A stretch of 64,000 bases of DNA, from the NCBI RefSeq assembly GCF_002085925.2, contig NZ_CP053562.1:4110001-4174000 (forward strand). Reading direction: 5' to 3'. The stretch is from Thioclava electrotropha (lineage in GTDB: Bacteria; Pseudomonadota; Alphaproteobacteria; Rhodobacterales; Rhodobacteraceae). The notes beneath the pieces were generated by a model. It saw only the letters and a list, made by a program, of their open reading frames with translations, was not told the DNA's origin and did not search any database. Positions 48,446-57,992 of the stretch are shown here, in pieces. Numbering within the stretch: the stretch's first letter is position 1; every line of letters starts with the position of its first letter. The position numbers and the translations under genes are program-made.

Positions 48446-50254
48446 TTATTGGGTCTTCGCGGTGGCATCCATCTGCGGGAACGGACCAACATAGCCAACA
48501 TAGGCGCGCGCCTGCGCCGGGTCGGTCAGCTTGTCTTCGTCGCTCTCGCCATAGGGGTGCTGGATGACCGCCATCAGATAGCCGTGTCCATTGACGTTCG
48601 GGTACCAGTAGGTCGAGGTGGTTTCCGAACCGTAGGGCGTCGAAAGGATGCGGGTCAGCTCCTTGGTGTCGGTGTTCATCGCCCAGATCACGTCGTTCTG
48701 GTGGCCCGAACCGGTGTCTTCACCGATGATCAGCGTGTTGTAGCCCGGCATGTAGGTGATGTTGTCCGGGTTCGCGATGCCGTTGATATCGCAGCTGTTC
48801 AGCTCGGCCGTGTCGCCGCACATGTCATGCGCCGGGTCGCAGCTTGCGTCCTGCGCCTTGACCTTGTGCTCTTCGGTGAGCGGCTTGCCCGAGATCAGAC
48901 CCATCATCTTCGTCGCGGTGAACTTGTCGTCCAGCGAGAGCGAATAGACCGTGCCGCACTTGTTCTTGGGCAGTTTGATCGCGTTCATCCCGCCCAGATC
49001 CTGCTTGGCACCGTCTTCCATGCCCTTCTCGACAGCCGACATCGACAGATACATCTGATGCTTGTCGGCGTCGTAGGTGATGCCTTCCATCTTGCGGAAC
49101 TCGGTCGTGGCGCCCTTCATCGAGGCATAGCGACGGGTTTCCAGACGCGAGGCGATCGCATCCATGCCGTCCTTGACCTTCAGACATTCGGGATTGCCTT
49201 CGGCGTTCGAAGCCGAGAAGCCATCGGCGCAGGAACCGTCCTCGCCCATCTCGGCGGTCTCGAAGAGATCCGAGAACTGGGTGCCGGCTTCGATCGCCTT
49301 CTGGATCGTCGCGTCGTCGGCATGGCCCAGATCGACCCATTCCAGATCGGCCGCGCCGCCATTTTCTGCCGAGGTCTGGTTCCACTTGGCCGCATAAAGC
49401 GTACCGGCGCTCAGATCGCCTGCGGTGTCGGCTTCAAAGCGGAACAGGCCGACATTGGTGCCGTCATCCGAGATATAGGCGGTTTTCTGGTCGGGCATGA
49501 CATAGGCCAGCTCCACAGCCACGCGGCCCATCGCGAAATGCTTGTCAGCCTTGGCCGAGCCGTCTTCCGAGACGGTGATCTCGGTCGGGTAGCCGTAGCG
49601 ATAGGGCTTATACGCGTCGCGGAACTGCTCGAGGCTCATGCCCTCGGGGTTCACGCCCGCATAGCGCACCATCGGGAAATCGTAATCGTCGATCTCGTCG
49701 AGCGAGGTCGCCGCTTCGATCGCGCGCGCATCGGCCGGGTATTCCTCCGAGCCCAGATGCGTCTCCCACGGCGTCACGGACCCCGCGCAGGGCACCCAGA
49801 GACCGTGATATTCGGAAAAGTCGATCGGCTTGGTGGAGACCAGCTTCAGGTTGCCGTCCGCATCCTGCGCGACTTCGCTGAGATACATCGCACCGGGGCG
49901 CGACTCGAAATGCGTCACCGAATAAAGCTTGTCGCCCTGACGGAGGAGCGAGGTGAAATCGGCGGAGTCCGAGATATGCTCGGAGCCGTCGGCCGACTTA
50001 ACCGGGTTGCCGTCCTTGTCGGTCAGCAGGGCGAAGGTGTTGTCACCGATCTTGTCGCCCGAGCGCGCCATCACGTGATAGCCGATCTTGTAATCCTTGC
50101 CGTCGATGGTGACCGTGTCGGAGGCGATAGCCTGACGTTTGGCCGCGTCGTCCTTGGCGAAAGGAACGGGCGAGAAAGAGATGTCACCGGCATGCGCCGC
50201 AAGCGGCAGCACAGCGATAGCGGTGGCTTGGAGGAGGGTCGTACGAAGCGACAT
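48446..50254 (-). CDS. PhoX-like (DUF839) secreted phosphatase
   Basis: A 602-residue exported protein. Signal MSLRTTLLQATAIAVLPLAAHA lacks the twin-Arg motif of classical PhoX, so a Sec route is likely. The DUF839 body has LLRQGDKLYSVTHFES, GLWVPCAGSVTPWETHLGSEEY, MGRVAVELAYVMPDQKTAYISDDGTNVGLFRF and NPDNITYMPGYNTLIIGEDT, matching PhoX Ca/Fe-ligand regions in spirit. Likely a Ca-dependent alkaline phosphatase or relative. A single TTGTCAC half-site upstream is too little to claim a Pho box. Confidence 0.8.
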   Translation of the reverse strand: MSLRTTLLQATAIAVLPLAAHAGDISFSPVPFAKDDAAKRQAIASDTVTIDGKDYKIGYHVMARSGDKIGDNTFALLTDKDGNPVKSADGSEHISDSADFTSLLRQGDKLYSVTHFESRPGAMYLSEVAQDADGNLKLVSTKPIDFSEYHGLWVPCAGSVTPWETHLGSEEYPADARAIEAATSLDEIDDYDFPMVRYAGVNPEGMSLEQFRDAYKPYRYGYPTEITVSEDGSAKADKHFAMGRVAVELAYVMPDQKTAYISDDGTNVGLFRFEADTAGDLSAGTLYAAKWNQTSAENGGAADLEWVDLGHADDATIQKAIEAGTQFSDLFETAEMGEDGSCADGFSASNAEGNPECLKVKDGMDAIASRLETRRYASMKGATTEFRKMEGITYDADKHQMYLSMSAVEKGMEDGAKQDLGGMNAIKLPKNKCGTVYSLSLDDKFTATKMMGLISGKPLTEEHKVKAQDASCDPAHDMCGDTAELNSCDINGIANPDNITYMPGYNTLIIGEDTGSGHQNDVIWAMNTDTKELTRILSTPYGSETTSTYWYPNVNGHGYLMAVIQHPYGESDEDKLTDPAQARAYVGYVGPFPQMDATAKTQ

Positions 50255-50573
50255 GGCTGATCCCTTGGCTAGTTGCGTTCACGACGCTCCTAACGGCGAA
50301 GTGATTCCCTTTTGTGACAATCTGGCGCTTTCGTGATCCTGGCCCCGACCACGGGCGGAGGGCGCGCGTGGCTCGGCCCGTACTGACCTGCGCCTTGGCC
50401 AAAAATAGACCCTATTCCAGCATGTTTTCGTGTTTCCGGCCCTGTCTGGCACAGGCACGGTTCGGCTCGCGCGACGCCAAGCGCCTGAGACGCAACAGCT
50501 TTCAGCAAAGCGCGGGCCCCGCGTTGCGATCACGCGGGGCTTGAGCAATGGTGAATGAAACGAGGAGTAGCGC
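50255..50573. other. Divergent gap between phoX-like and yihY-like genes
   Basis: A 319-base gap with no credible gene. It carries the second exact copy of the TAGACCCTATTCCAGC element (50406-50421) and the GAGGAG ribosome-binding site of the yihY-like gene. No clear promoter consensus was found. Confidence 0.5.
50406..50421 (+). repeat. Copy 2 of recurring TAGACCCTATTCCAGC element
   Basis: Identical over 16 bp to 42594-42609. It is intergenic here, 150 bases upstream of both divergent genes. Confidence 0.7.
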
Positions 50574-51467
50574 GTGAGAGAAACGGCGAAATTCGCGGTC
50601 AGCCTGTTCGGGCGGCTGTTCCAATCGAATATCACCCTCGTGTCGGCGGGGGTCGCCTTCTATTCCATGCTCGCGATCTTCCCCGGCATCTCCGCGACCA
50701 TCGCCCTCTGGAGCGCGTTTGCCGATCCGACCGTGATCCGCACCTATCTCAACGTGGCGGATGATTTCATCCCGCCCGAAGCCTATGCGCTGATCAACGA
50801 CCAGATTCAGAACTGGCTGATCGGGCCGCGCGCAACGATCGGGCTCGGCGTGATGTTCTCTGCCGCCGTGACACTGTTCTCGGCCCGCGCGGGTGTCGCG
50901 GCGTTGGTGCTCAGCCTCAACGTGATCCATGGCACCCGGCCCCGGGCGACGATCTGGAGCTTCATCATGGGCTACCTGATGACCATCGCGCTGGTCGGCG
51001 TGATGCTGGCCGCGATGGCGACGGTGGTCGTCGTGCCCGTCGTCATCAACTTCCTGCCCTTCCACGAATACTCAAAAATCCTGCTCTCGGGACTGCCATG
51101 GGCGGCGATGCTTTTGCTGATGCTGACCGCGCTCGGCATTCTCTATCGCTATGGCCCGAACACCGAGGGCAAGCGCGATCCGATCCTGACGCTCGGCGCG
51201 GTTCTGGCGACGGCGCTCTGGGGGCTCAGCTCGATCGGGCTGACCTTCTACCTGTCGAATTTCGGCAATTACAACAAGATCTACGGCTCTATCGGGGCGG
51301 TAATCGCGCTTCTCGTCTGGCTCTATCTCAGCGCCTTTTCGGTTCTGATGGGGGCCGCGCTGAACGCCGAGCTCGCCGCCTTCCGCAAGCGCCGCGCGCA
51401 AGAGAAACTCCGCGACGCAATCGAGGGCGACGACGAGGCTAAGACCAAGGAAGCCCCCTCATCATAA
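50574..51467 (+). CDS. YihY/BrkB-family inner-membrane protein
   Basis: A 297-residue membrane protein with about six TMs: LVSAGVAFYSMLAIFPGISATIA at the N-terminus, RATIWSFIMGYLMTIALVGVMLA in the middle, and GSIGAVIALLVWLYLSAFSVLMGAALNAEL near the end are the conserved YihY segments. Once called RNase BN; the real function is unknown, with a suggested role in lipid transport. The start is GTG at 50574 after GAGGAG. Confidence 0.9.
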   Translation: MRETAKFAVSLFGRLFQSNITLVSAGVAFYSMLAIFPGISATIALWSAFADPTVIRTYLNVADDFIPPEAYALINDQIQNWLIGPRATIGLGVMFSAAVTLFSARAGVAALVLSLNVIHGTRPRATIWSFIMGYLMTIALVGVMLAAMATVVVVPVVINFLPFHEYSKILLSGLPWAAMLLLMLTALGILYRYGPNTEGKRDPILTLGAVLATALWGLSSIGLTFYLSNFGNYNKIYGSIGAVIALLVWLYLSAFSVLMGAALNAELAAFRKRRAQEKLRDAIEGDDEAKTKEAPSS

Positions 51468-51509
51468 GTTTCACTTATTTCCGGGCGCGGAAATGAAGTG
51501 AAACTTATG
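51463..51509. terminator. Long inverted repeat between convergent yihY-like and tamB
   Basis: CATAAGTTTCACTT (51463-51476) pairs perfectly with AAGTGAAACTTATG (51496-51509); an inner ATTTCC/GGAAAT pair extends the stem past a 1-base bulge. The TAA stop of the yihY-like gene lies in the left arm. It has no T-run, but its place between convergent stops favours a terminator or mRNA end. Confidence 0.75.
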
Positions 51510-51511
51510 GA

Positions 51512-54500
51512 TCAGTAGTTCTTCTCGAAATAGAGGCCGACCCCGCTCTTGCCGTCAGAGCCGACGGTGCCGCGCGCGGTGAGGCTCTTGGTCACATCCA
51601 GATTGAGGTTGATCTGCGAGGTGCCGTCGCCGCCCACCGTGACATCGGTATAGATATTGTCCGACAGGTATTTCCCGACCTTGAGCTGGGTGTTGCCCTG
51701 CGCATCGGTCGAGACGTCGAAATCATCCAGCCCGAAATTCTTCCGCAGCTTGCCGATGATCCCTTCGCCGCCCTTGCCCGCGAGCGTCGCGACGGCCGAG
51801 GCCAACTGCGCCGCCTGCAAGGGCGAGAGATTGTCGATGGACCGCCCGAAGATCAGCCGCGCCAGAACCTCGTCCTGCGGCAGGTCGGGCGAGGACGCGA
51901 AGGTCACCAGTGGCGCATTCGCCTGCCCCTGAATGTTGATCGAGATCGTGTAATCGTCCTGCGTCGTGGTCGCGGTGAAGTCGATATAGGGCACCAGCGC
52001 GCCTTGCAGCGCGATCCGGCCCTGATCGAGCGTGAAGCGCTGGCCCAGAATGTCGAGCCGCCCGCGCACCAGCTGGAACTGCCCGATCGGGATCACGTTC
52101 GCCGTGGTGCCGGTGATCCGCAGCGAACCGCCAAGCTCCGCATCCAGACCCCGGCCGCGCACGAAGATGCCGCGTTCGGAGGCGATGGTGACATCGAGCG
52201 GGAAGGACGGACCGGAGGCCTTTGCACCACCGCTCGCATCGCTCTGACCATTGTTCAGCAGGCTGGCGCGCTTCAGTGTCTCGCGCACCGCACCGCTCTC
52301 GCCGACATGCTGGATGCCGTCGGGGACCGAAGCCCCGCCGCCGACGCCCGAGGAGGGCACCCGCAATTCGGTATCGCTCAGCGTGATGCGCCCGGCGATT
52401 TTCGCACCGCCGGTCAGCGGGCCGTCCATCGTGATCGTGCCCGAAGCGCGCGTGTCATAAAGCTCGGGGTCCTTCAGCCGCGCGCGGTCGAAGCGGATCG
52501 TCAGGTTGCCGTTGTACGGCGCGGAGAGGTTGATCGGGCCGTTGACAGTGATCTGCCCGCCCGTCCCCAGCCGCCCGGTCACGCCAAGCTGCGCACTGCC
52601 ATTCGAAAGCTGCACGCGCGTGTCGACGTTTTCCAGAACCATGCCGAGATTGGGGGCGACGAGTTTCGCACCATTCGACGTCACCGTGCCCGACAGCGCC
52701 GCCAGCCCCGGTTTGCCGTTCATCCGCAAATCGAAGCTGAGCGGGCCTTGGACCGAGCGCGGCTCGATGAAGCTGTTGGCAAGGGCCGTCTGCGCCTGCC
52801 CAGTGATCGAGAGGTCGGCATCAGCGAAATTCGTCGCCATGCGGCCAGACACTTTCGCGTCCATGCCGCCCGGTCCGGTGCCCGAGAGGTTCAGATTATA
52901 GCCAGAGCCATCCTCGGTGACCGTGCCCGACACCGTCACCGGTCCCGGGAAGCCCGGCGCGAGCAGCGCGGCATTGGCGAGGCGCGCGTTCAGGTCGACC
53001 TTGCGCGAGGACTCGCCCGCGGTCCCCTTGGCGGAAACGTCGAGCTGCGGGTTCTTCAGGTCGAGGTTCTGTACTTCGACCGCGCCGTTCGCATATTTCG
53101 CCTGCAGCGAGAGGTTCGTCGTGCCCGCCAGAAGCTTGTCCGCCTCGGGCTGACCGATGGCGAGGGATTTGCCGGTGCCGTCGAGCGTCACCCCATAGGT
53201 CGCGCCATCCATCGTCGCCGTCGCATCGGCCACAAGCGTGCCGCCATATTTCGCGCCCAGCACCGACAGATCCTTGGTGTCGAGATGAGCGGTCACCTTA
53301 CCCTTGTCGCCATCGAGATTGCCCTGCGCCTGCAGCTCTCCCGCTGCGGTTTTCACGTCGAGCGAGTCGAGCGTCATGCTGGCATCGCTGCGCGAGCCCG
53401 AGACCGAAATCTCAGACCGTCCGGCCAACGCGCGGTCCACCTCGGGGATACCGATCGCGAGGGAATTGCCGGTGCCTTTGAGTGTCACCCCATAGGTGCC
53501 GCCATTCAGCGTCACGGTCGCATCGGCGGCCAACTTGCCGCCATATTGATCGCCCAGGAGCGACAGGTCATTGGTGTCGAGCGTGGCGGTCAGTTTGCCG
53601 TTCTCGCTCGCCAGATCGCCCTGCGCCTGAAGCGTGCCCGCGCTTGTCTGCACGTTAAGCGAATCCAGTGTCAGCCCGGTCTCGTCTCGCTTGGCCGAGA
53701 TCGCGATTTCCGACCGGCCCGCCAAGGCACGATCCGCCTGCGGCTGGTCGACCGAAATGTCCTGACCGACGAGGTTGAGATTGGCGTCGAAGGCGCCGCT
53801 GAGAACGGTGTATTTCCCCGCGACTGTCATCCGCGCCGCGCCGCCGAGATCACGCCCCGCCAGACCCGACAGCATCGAGAGGTTCGAATGGTCGATCTGC
53901 GCCGCGCCCTCGATGGTCACACCCTCGCTGATATTGTCGATCGTGAGGTTGGAATTCAGGCTGTAGCCGGAGCCTTTCAGCGCCAGTTGCGACAGGCGCA
54001 GCGGCTTGTCCTGCTGCCACGAGAACACGGTGCGCAGGGTGACGGCGCTGCCTGCCGCCGCGCTCAGCTTTGGATCGGACAGCTCCAGCCCGTTGATGCC
54101 CAAAAGCACGGTGCCACCCGCAGAGGGCGGCGAAGCCTGCCGGATGCGGCCCGAACCCGAGAGGTTCGCGGTCAGCATCTTGGTGCCATCCTCGCGGCGC
54201 AGCTGGTTCAGACGGCCCGTCAGTTTCCAGCCATCGCCTTCGGCCTCGTCATAAGAGAGATCGAGCGTGCCCGATTGCACATAGGTTTTCGGCCCCGAGA
54301 TCGGCAGCAGCACCTCTTGGCCATCGCCGAGGCCGAGATTGGCGGTGAGGTCGAATTTCACCGGCATGTTGTTGGCGCCGGTCTGCGCCGAGCCGTTCAG
54401 CTGCAGCGCGCGCGATTTCAGATCGAGCGTATTGAGCGTCGTCTGTCCCGAGGCCGTGCGCGTGCCATCCGCGACCAGTGCGACCTCGTTGCCGAAGAAT

Positions 54501-55423
54501 TCGTGGTAATCGGGCGGCAGGAGCGGACGAATATCGCCGCCCAGCGCGACGGAGAAGGTCGTGACCTTGTCGCTGCCTTCGGGTGCTCCCTCGGGCAGTT
54601 TGCTACCCACCGAGACCTGCCCCGCCAGACGCTGCTGACCTTCGGTGCTCAGCACGATATCGGCGGTGAAATCGTCGAGCGGGCCCTTGCCCGAAACGGC
54701 GAGCGTCATCGCCGGATTGCCCGGAAGGCCGACTTTCTGGACGATGATCCCGTTCTTGCCCTCGTCCACCAGCAGGTCGAGGCCCAGTTCGCGCGTGGCG
54801 TTTTCGTAGGATGCGGTGAGGGAGAACTGGCCCTTCTTGTTGTCGATCCGGGCGATGTCGAGCTTGGCGTTGCCCTCGCCCCCTGCGAGCGACATCGAGC
54901 CAGAGACTTTGACCGTCGCCTCTTGCCCGAGGATCGGCTCGCCGAGGATCACCTTCTTCGCGTCGATCTTGCCGATCTGCACCGAGACGGGCAGGTCGGG
55001 AAGCTGGAAGGGCTTGGCCTCGGGGCTGGGGGCGGTCGAGCTGCTCTCGGAGGTCGGCAGGCGCGGCAGGTCGATCTCGGCGGCGGAGAGCTCGTCGATC
55101 TCGATCTTGCCGGTCAGCAGCGCCGTGCGGTTCCACTGGAGCGCGCCGTCCTTGATCGTGATCCACGCGCCGTCCTTGTCGGAGATCGTGAGCTGATCGA
55201 AGGTCGCCCGCGAACTCAGCGCCCCCGAGAACCCGTCAAGCCGCACGGTGCGCCCGGCGCCCGAGAGGTTATCCTCGATCAGACCGGTCAGATAGGAGCG
55301 GTCGCGCTGCGTCTGCTCGTCGGTCGCGGCCCCTGCCCCGTCCGCGGTCTGCGGCGCGCTGTCCTGCGCGGTGGCGACCAGCGGCGTGAGGCAGAAGGCG
55401 AGAAGGATAGCGAAACGTTTCAT
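51512..55423 (-). CDS. tamB: Translocation and assembly module protein TamB
   Basis: A 1303-residue protein: N-terminal signal/anchor (MKRFAILLAFCLTPLVATA), a very long beta-rich AsmA-like groove, and the C-terminal TamB (DUF490) domain (about 1000-1303; PNLGMVLENVDTRVQLSNGSA, PLVTFASSPDLPQDEVLARLIFGRS, LKVGKYLSDNIYTDVTVGG, ending YFEKNY). With TamA it bridges inner and outer membranes and takes part in lipid transport and outer-membrane protein assembly. Residues 564-761 consist of two tandem 99-residue units with the start of a third. Its ATG overlaps the tamA stop by 1 base. Confidence 0.94.
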   Translation of the reverse strand: MKRFAILLAFCLTPLVATAQDSAPQTADGAGAATDEQTQRDRSYLTGLIEDNLSGAGRTVRLDGFSGALSSRATFDQLTISDKDGAWITIKDGALQWNRTALLTGKIEIDELSAAEIDLPRLPTSESSSTAPSPEAKPFQLPDLPVSVQIGKIDAKKVILGEPILGQEATVKVSGSMSLAGGEGNAKLDIARIDNKKGQFSLTASYENATRELGLDLLVDEGKNGIIVQKVGLPGNPAMTLAVSGKGPLDDFTADIVLSTEGQQRLAGQVSVGSKLPEGAPEGSDKVTTFSVALGGDIRPLLPPDYHEFFGNEVALVADGTRTASGQTTLNTLDLKSRALQLNGSAQTGANNMPVKFDLTANLGLGDGQEVLLPISGPKTYVQSGTLDLSYDEAEGDGWKLTGRLNQLRREDGTKMLTANLSGSGRIRQASPPSAGGTVLLGINGLELSDPKLSAAAGSAVTLRTVFSWQQDKPLRLSQLALKGSGYSLNSNLTIDNISEGVTIEGAAQIDHSNLSMLSGLAGRDLGGAARMTVAGKYTVLSGAFDANLNLVGQDISVDQPQADRALAGRSEIAISAKRDETGLTLDSLNVQTSAGTLQAQGDLASENGKLTATLDTNDLSLLGDQYGGKLAADATVTLNGGTYGVTLKGTGNSLAIGIPEVDRALAGRSEISVSGSRSDASMTLDSLDVKTAAGELQAQGNLDGDKGKVTAHLDTKDLSVLGAKYGGTLVADATATMDGATYGVTLDGTGKSLAIGQPEADKLLAGTTNLSLQAKYANGAVEVQNLDLKNPQLDVSAKGTAGESSRKVDLNARLANAALLAPGFPGPVTVSGTVTEDGSGYNLNLSGTGPGGMDAKVSGRMATNFADADLSITGQAQTALANSFIEPRSVQGPLSFDLRMNGKPGLAALSGTVTSNGAKLVAPNLGMVLENVDTRVQLSNGSAQLGVTGRLGTGGQITVNGPINLSAPYNGNLTIRFDRARLKDPELYDTRASGTITMDGPLTGGAKIAGRITLSDTELRVPSSGVGGGASVPDGIQHVGESGAVRETLKRASLLNNGQSDASGGAKASGPSFPLDVTIASERGIFVRGRGLDAELGGSLRITGTTANVIPIGQFQLVRGRLDILGQRFTLDQGRIALQGALVPYIDFTATTTQDDYTISINIQGQANAPLVTFASSPDLPQDEVLARLIFGRSIDNLSPLQAAQLASAVATLAGKGGEGIIGKLRKNFGLDDFDVSTDAQGNTQLKVGKYLSDNIYTDVTVGGDGTSQINLNLDVTKSLTARGTVGSDGKSGVGLYFEKNY
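53141..53734 (-). repeat. Two tandem 297-bp (99-residue) units within tamB
   Basis: Residues 564-662 and 663-761 align without gaps: both begin DRALAGRSEI and contain LDSL, LQAQG, LDT, YGVTL and SLAIG at the same offsets. A third, more diverged unit starts at 762 (DKLLAG). An in-frame duplication in the groove region. Confidence 0.85.
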
Positions 55424-57216
55424 CAGAAGGCCTGCCCGATACCGATATAGAGTTGCGCCCCCGATCCGGTGCCGCCCGAGACCGGGAAGCCGACGTCGAG
55501 GCGGATCGGGCCGATGCCCGTCTTGTAGCGCAGGCCGAGGCCCGCGCCTGCCTGCGAGCCCGAGTCGCCGCCGCCCGCGATATAGCCGTAGTCGTAGAAG
55601 GCGACCGCGCCGATCTTGTCGGTGATGCCGATGCGCGCTTCGCCCTGGAAACCCACGAATTCGGTGCCGCCGGTTTTCAGCGTGCCGCCGTCGAGCACTT
55701 CGACGCCAAGCGACTGATAGGGCTGGCCGCGCACGGTGCCGCCGCCGCCCGAATAGAACAGGTAGTCCCGCGGGGTTTCCTCGAGATCGGAGCCATAGAC
55801 CCCGCCAAGCTGCACTCGGCCCGCGAGCACGAAGCGGTCGTTCTGTCCGAAGCCCCGATAGGCCCGCAGATCGCCCGTGACCTGAGCCCCGGTGCCGGTA
55901 TCGCCGCCGATCCCCACGAAGGGCGTCACGCCCGCCTGAATGAAATAGCCCTTGGTCGGATCGAGCTTGTTGTCGCGATCGTCCCAGGTGAGTTTCGTCG
56001 GCAGATAGACCTGCCGGAAATAGGTTTGCCCCGAGTCGTCGGTCACCTTGGACCAGCCATAATTGATCGAGACGTCGCCGGTCAGCTTGTCGTTGAAGAT
56101 CCGCGTCAGACCGAAGCCGATATCGAAGGCGTTCTCGGTGTAATCCTCTTCGTTCTTCTGGCTGATCTCGGTGGTGATATAGGCGCTGGTTTCCGGGTTG
56201 AAGGTCGCGGGGCGGTCGATCCGCGCGCCGATCGAGTAATCCGTGCCGCCCGTCGCGCCGCCGATCCCGGAAATGCCCGCATCCACGCGGAAGCGTTCGC
56301 CGCCGCCGAAGAGGTTGCGGTGCAGCCAGTAGCCGTTGAGGCCAAGCCCGTCGCTGGAGCTGAGTTCCGCGCCGAGGCCGATCTTGCGTTTCTTCTGCTC
56401 GACCACGGCGAGGTTCACATCGAGGCTGTCATCAGGGTTGAGCGTCTTTGCCTCGGTGATCGCCACGGAGGAGAAAATCCCGGTGCGCTGCAGCCGCGAC
56501 TGAACCTGATCGAGCTTCTTCGGATCATAGACCTCGCCGGTGGGGAAACCCGCGATCTCGCGCAGGCGCTTCGTGCGCAGGCGCTTGTTTCCCGAAGTCT
56601 CGAGCCGTCCGAAGGTCACGAGCGGCCCCGGTGCCAGACGCACGTCGGAAGCCAGCTGATTGGCGCGGTGATCCGCGACGATGTTCTGATAGGAGACTTC
56701 GGCCTTGGCGTGGCCCGCATCGCGCCAGCCGGTCGTCGCCGCGCTTGCGGCGTCGACGATCACGCCCGATTTCGCGACCGCACCGACCTTGTAACCCTCG
56801 GGCAGATCGGTTTTCGGCGCGACCGGCGCGATATCGGCGCGCGAGAAGGTAAACTCGGGGCCCGGCGTCACGGTCACGGTGACGTTGTTCACCGTGGAAG
56901 GCGCATCGAGCGGCGGAATCGTGGCGGCCTCGCGCCCGTCGAGCTTGATCGACACGGTGCCGGAATACCGCCCCTCGGCGAACAGCGCCGAAACGATGCG
57001 GTTATAGTCGGCGCGCGCCTCGGAGAGCACGTCCTGCGCGTCCTTGCTGTCGTCATCTGCGGATTGCACCAGAAGCGACGCGCCCTTGATCGTATTGCGC
57101 AGATCGTCCGACGCGCCGGGAGTATTAAACTTTAACGAATATGCGAGTGCCGGGGTCGCGAGGATCGCAAGCGCCGCCACGCTCAAATGAAAAACTCGGA
57201 TGGTCTTCGGTCCCAT
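55423..57216 (-). CDS. tamA: Translocation and assembly module protein TamA (Omp85 family)
   Basis: A 597-residue outer-membrane protein: signal peptide to ALA (about residue 25), three POTRA-like domains (about 30-285; VTFGRLETSGNKRLRTKRLREIAGFPTGEVYDPKKLDQVQ is the last), and a 16-strand Omp85 barrel ending IGIGQAF with terminal Phe. Lid-lock motif VRGQPYQS is in place of VRGY. Works with TamB encoded immediately downstream. Confidence 0.94.
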   Translation of the reverse strand: MGPKTIRVFHLSVAALAILATPALAYSLKFNTPGASDDLRNTIKGASLLVQSADDDSKDAQDVLSEARADYNRIVSALFAEGRYSGTVSIKLDGREAATIPPLDAPSTVNNVTVTVTPGPEFTFSRADIAPVAPKTDLPEGYKVGAVAKSGVIVDAASAATTGWRDAGHAKAEVSYQNIVADHRANQLASDVRLAPGPLVTFGRLETSGNKRLRTKRLREIAGFPTGEVYDPKKLDQVQSRLQRTGIFSSVAITEAKTLNPDDSLDVNLAVVEQKKRKIGLGAELSSSDGLGLNGYWLHRNLFGGGERFRVDAGISGIGGATGGTDYSIGARIDRPATFNPETSAYITTEISQKNEEDYTENAFDIGFGLTRIFNDKLTGDVSINYGWSKVTDDSGQTYFRQVYLPTKLTWDDRDNKLDPTKGYFIQAGVTPFVGIGGDTGTGAQVTGDLRAYRGFGQNDRFVLAGRVQLGGVYGSDLEETPRDYLFYSGGGGTVRGQPYQSLGVEVLDGGTLKTGGTEFVGFQGEARIGITDKIGAVAFYDYGYIAGGGDSGSQAGAGLGLRYKTGIGPIRLDVGFPVSGGTGSGAQLYIGIGQAF

Positions 57217-57329
57217 TACTCATGCCCCCGCCCAATCGAGAGCAGAGTTACAGGTAAGCGATGCGAAAGCTAGGGCAAGCGCGGAATTCCGCGTAGCAAT
57301 TTAAGGCAATCGGCAGAAATCCCCGCCGC

Positions 57330-57854
57330 TCAGCAGATCAGGGCGGGCAGGATGCGGGAGATATGCTCCTGCATGTAAAACCGCAGCCAGCGCGAGAACC
57401 GATCGGGATAGCGCCGCACCTCGGCACCGAGGTCGTAAAGACCGATCCAGCGAGTCTCCGAGACCAGCTCGGGATCGGGATTCACGGAAAGGCCGCGCTG
57501 CGCATAGGCGATGTAGATGTCGGTTACTTCATGCTCGATCAGCCCGTCGCCGACATCCATCCGGTATTCGATACGGTCGGCATGGGCAGGATAGAGCCCC
57601 TCGATGCCCAGTTCCTCGCGCAGCCGCCGCAGCGCACAGGTCTCGGGGCGCTCCCCCCAATCAGGGTGACTGCAGCAGGTATTCGACCAGAGACCGGGAG
57701 ATTGCAGGCAGTTTTCCGAACGCTTCTGCAAAAGGAGCTTTTCGCCATCCATGACGAAAATGGAAACCGCCCGGTGGCGGATCCCTTCGCGATGCGCATC
57801 CATCACATCGACAGGGGCGAGCGTGCCCTCGATCCATGCCTGTATCTGGCCCAT
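57330..57854 (-). CDS. idi: Isopentenyl-diphosphate delta-isomerase, type I
   Basis: A 174-residue Nudix-fold enzyme that interconverts IPP and DMAPP for isoprenoids, quinones and carotenoids. The active-site Cys lies in SNTCCSHPDWGE; the metal/acid pair is in DGLIEHEVTDIY; the Nudix-like stretch is TCALRRLREELGI. No signal or TM. Transcribed alone; the gene ahead of it on the same strand is secB, 138 bases away. Confidence 0.95.
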   Translation of the reverse strand: MGQIQAWIEGTLAPVDVMDAHREGIRHRAVSIFVMDGEKLLLQKRSENCLQSPGLWSNTCCSHPDWGERPETCALRRLREELGIEGLYPAHADRIEYRMDVGDGLIEHEVTDIYIAYAQRGLSVNPDPELVSETRWIGLYDLGAEVRRYPDRFSRWLRFYMQEHISRILPALIC

Positions 57855-57992
57855 GATACCTCTTTTGAATCCGATGATCCTGCCCGGGTCGCGGGCGGGA
57901 TCACCGTTACAAAATGGGTCCGTGACAGGCCAGAGTCACGGTGTCAGCTTGTCCCTGAGGCACGATGCCGCGCCTCAGGCCAGCTTGACGAA

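Noticed and set aside
46842-48494. 550-codon open frame on the plus strand
   Set aside because: Antisense of the di-heme protein, whose CxxCH motifs and signal peptide show the true frame.
50255-50340. Pho box upstream of the phoX-like gene
   Set aside because: Only a single TTGTCAC half-site was found; no second repeat at 11 bases.
52004-55450. 1148-codon open frame on the plus strand
   Set aside because: Exact antisense of tamB, low-complexity Arg/Ala/Gly composition, no start signals; tamB itself has clear domains.
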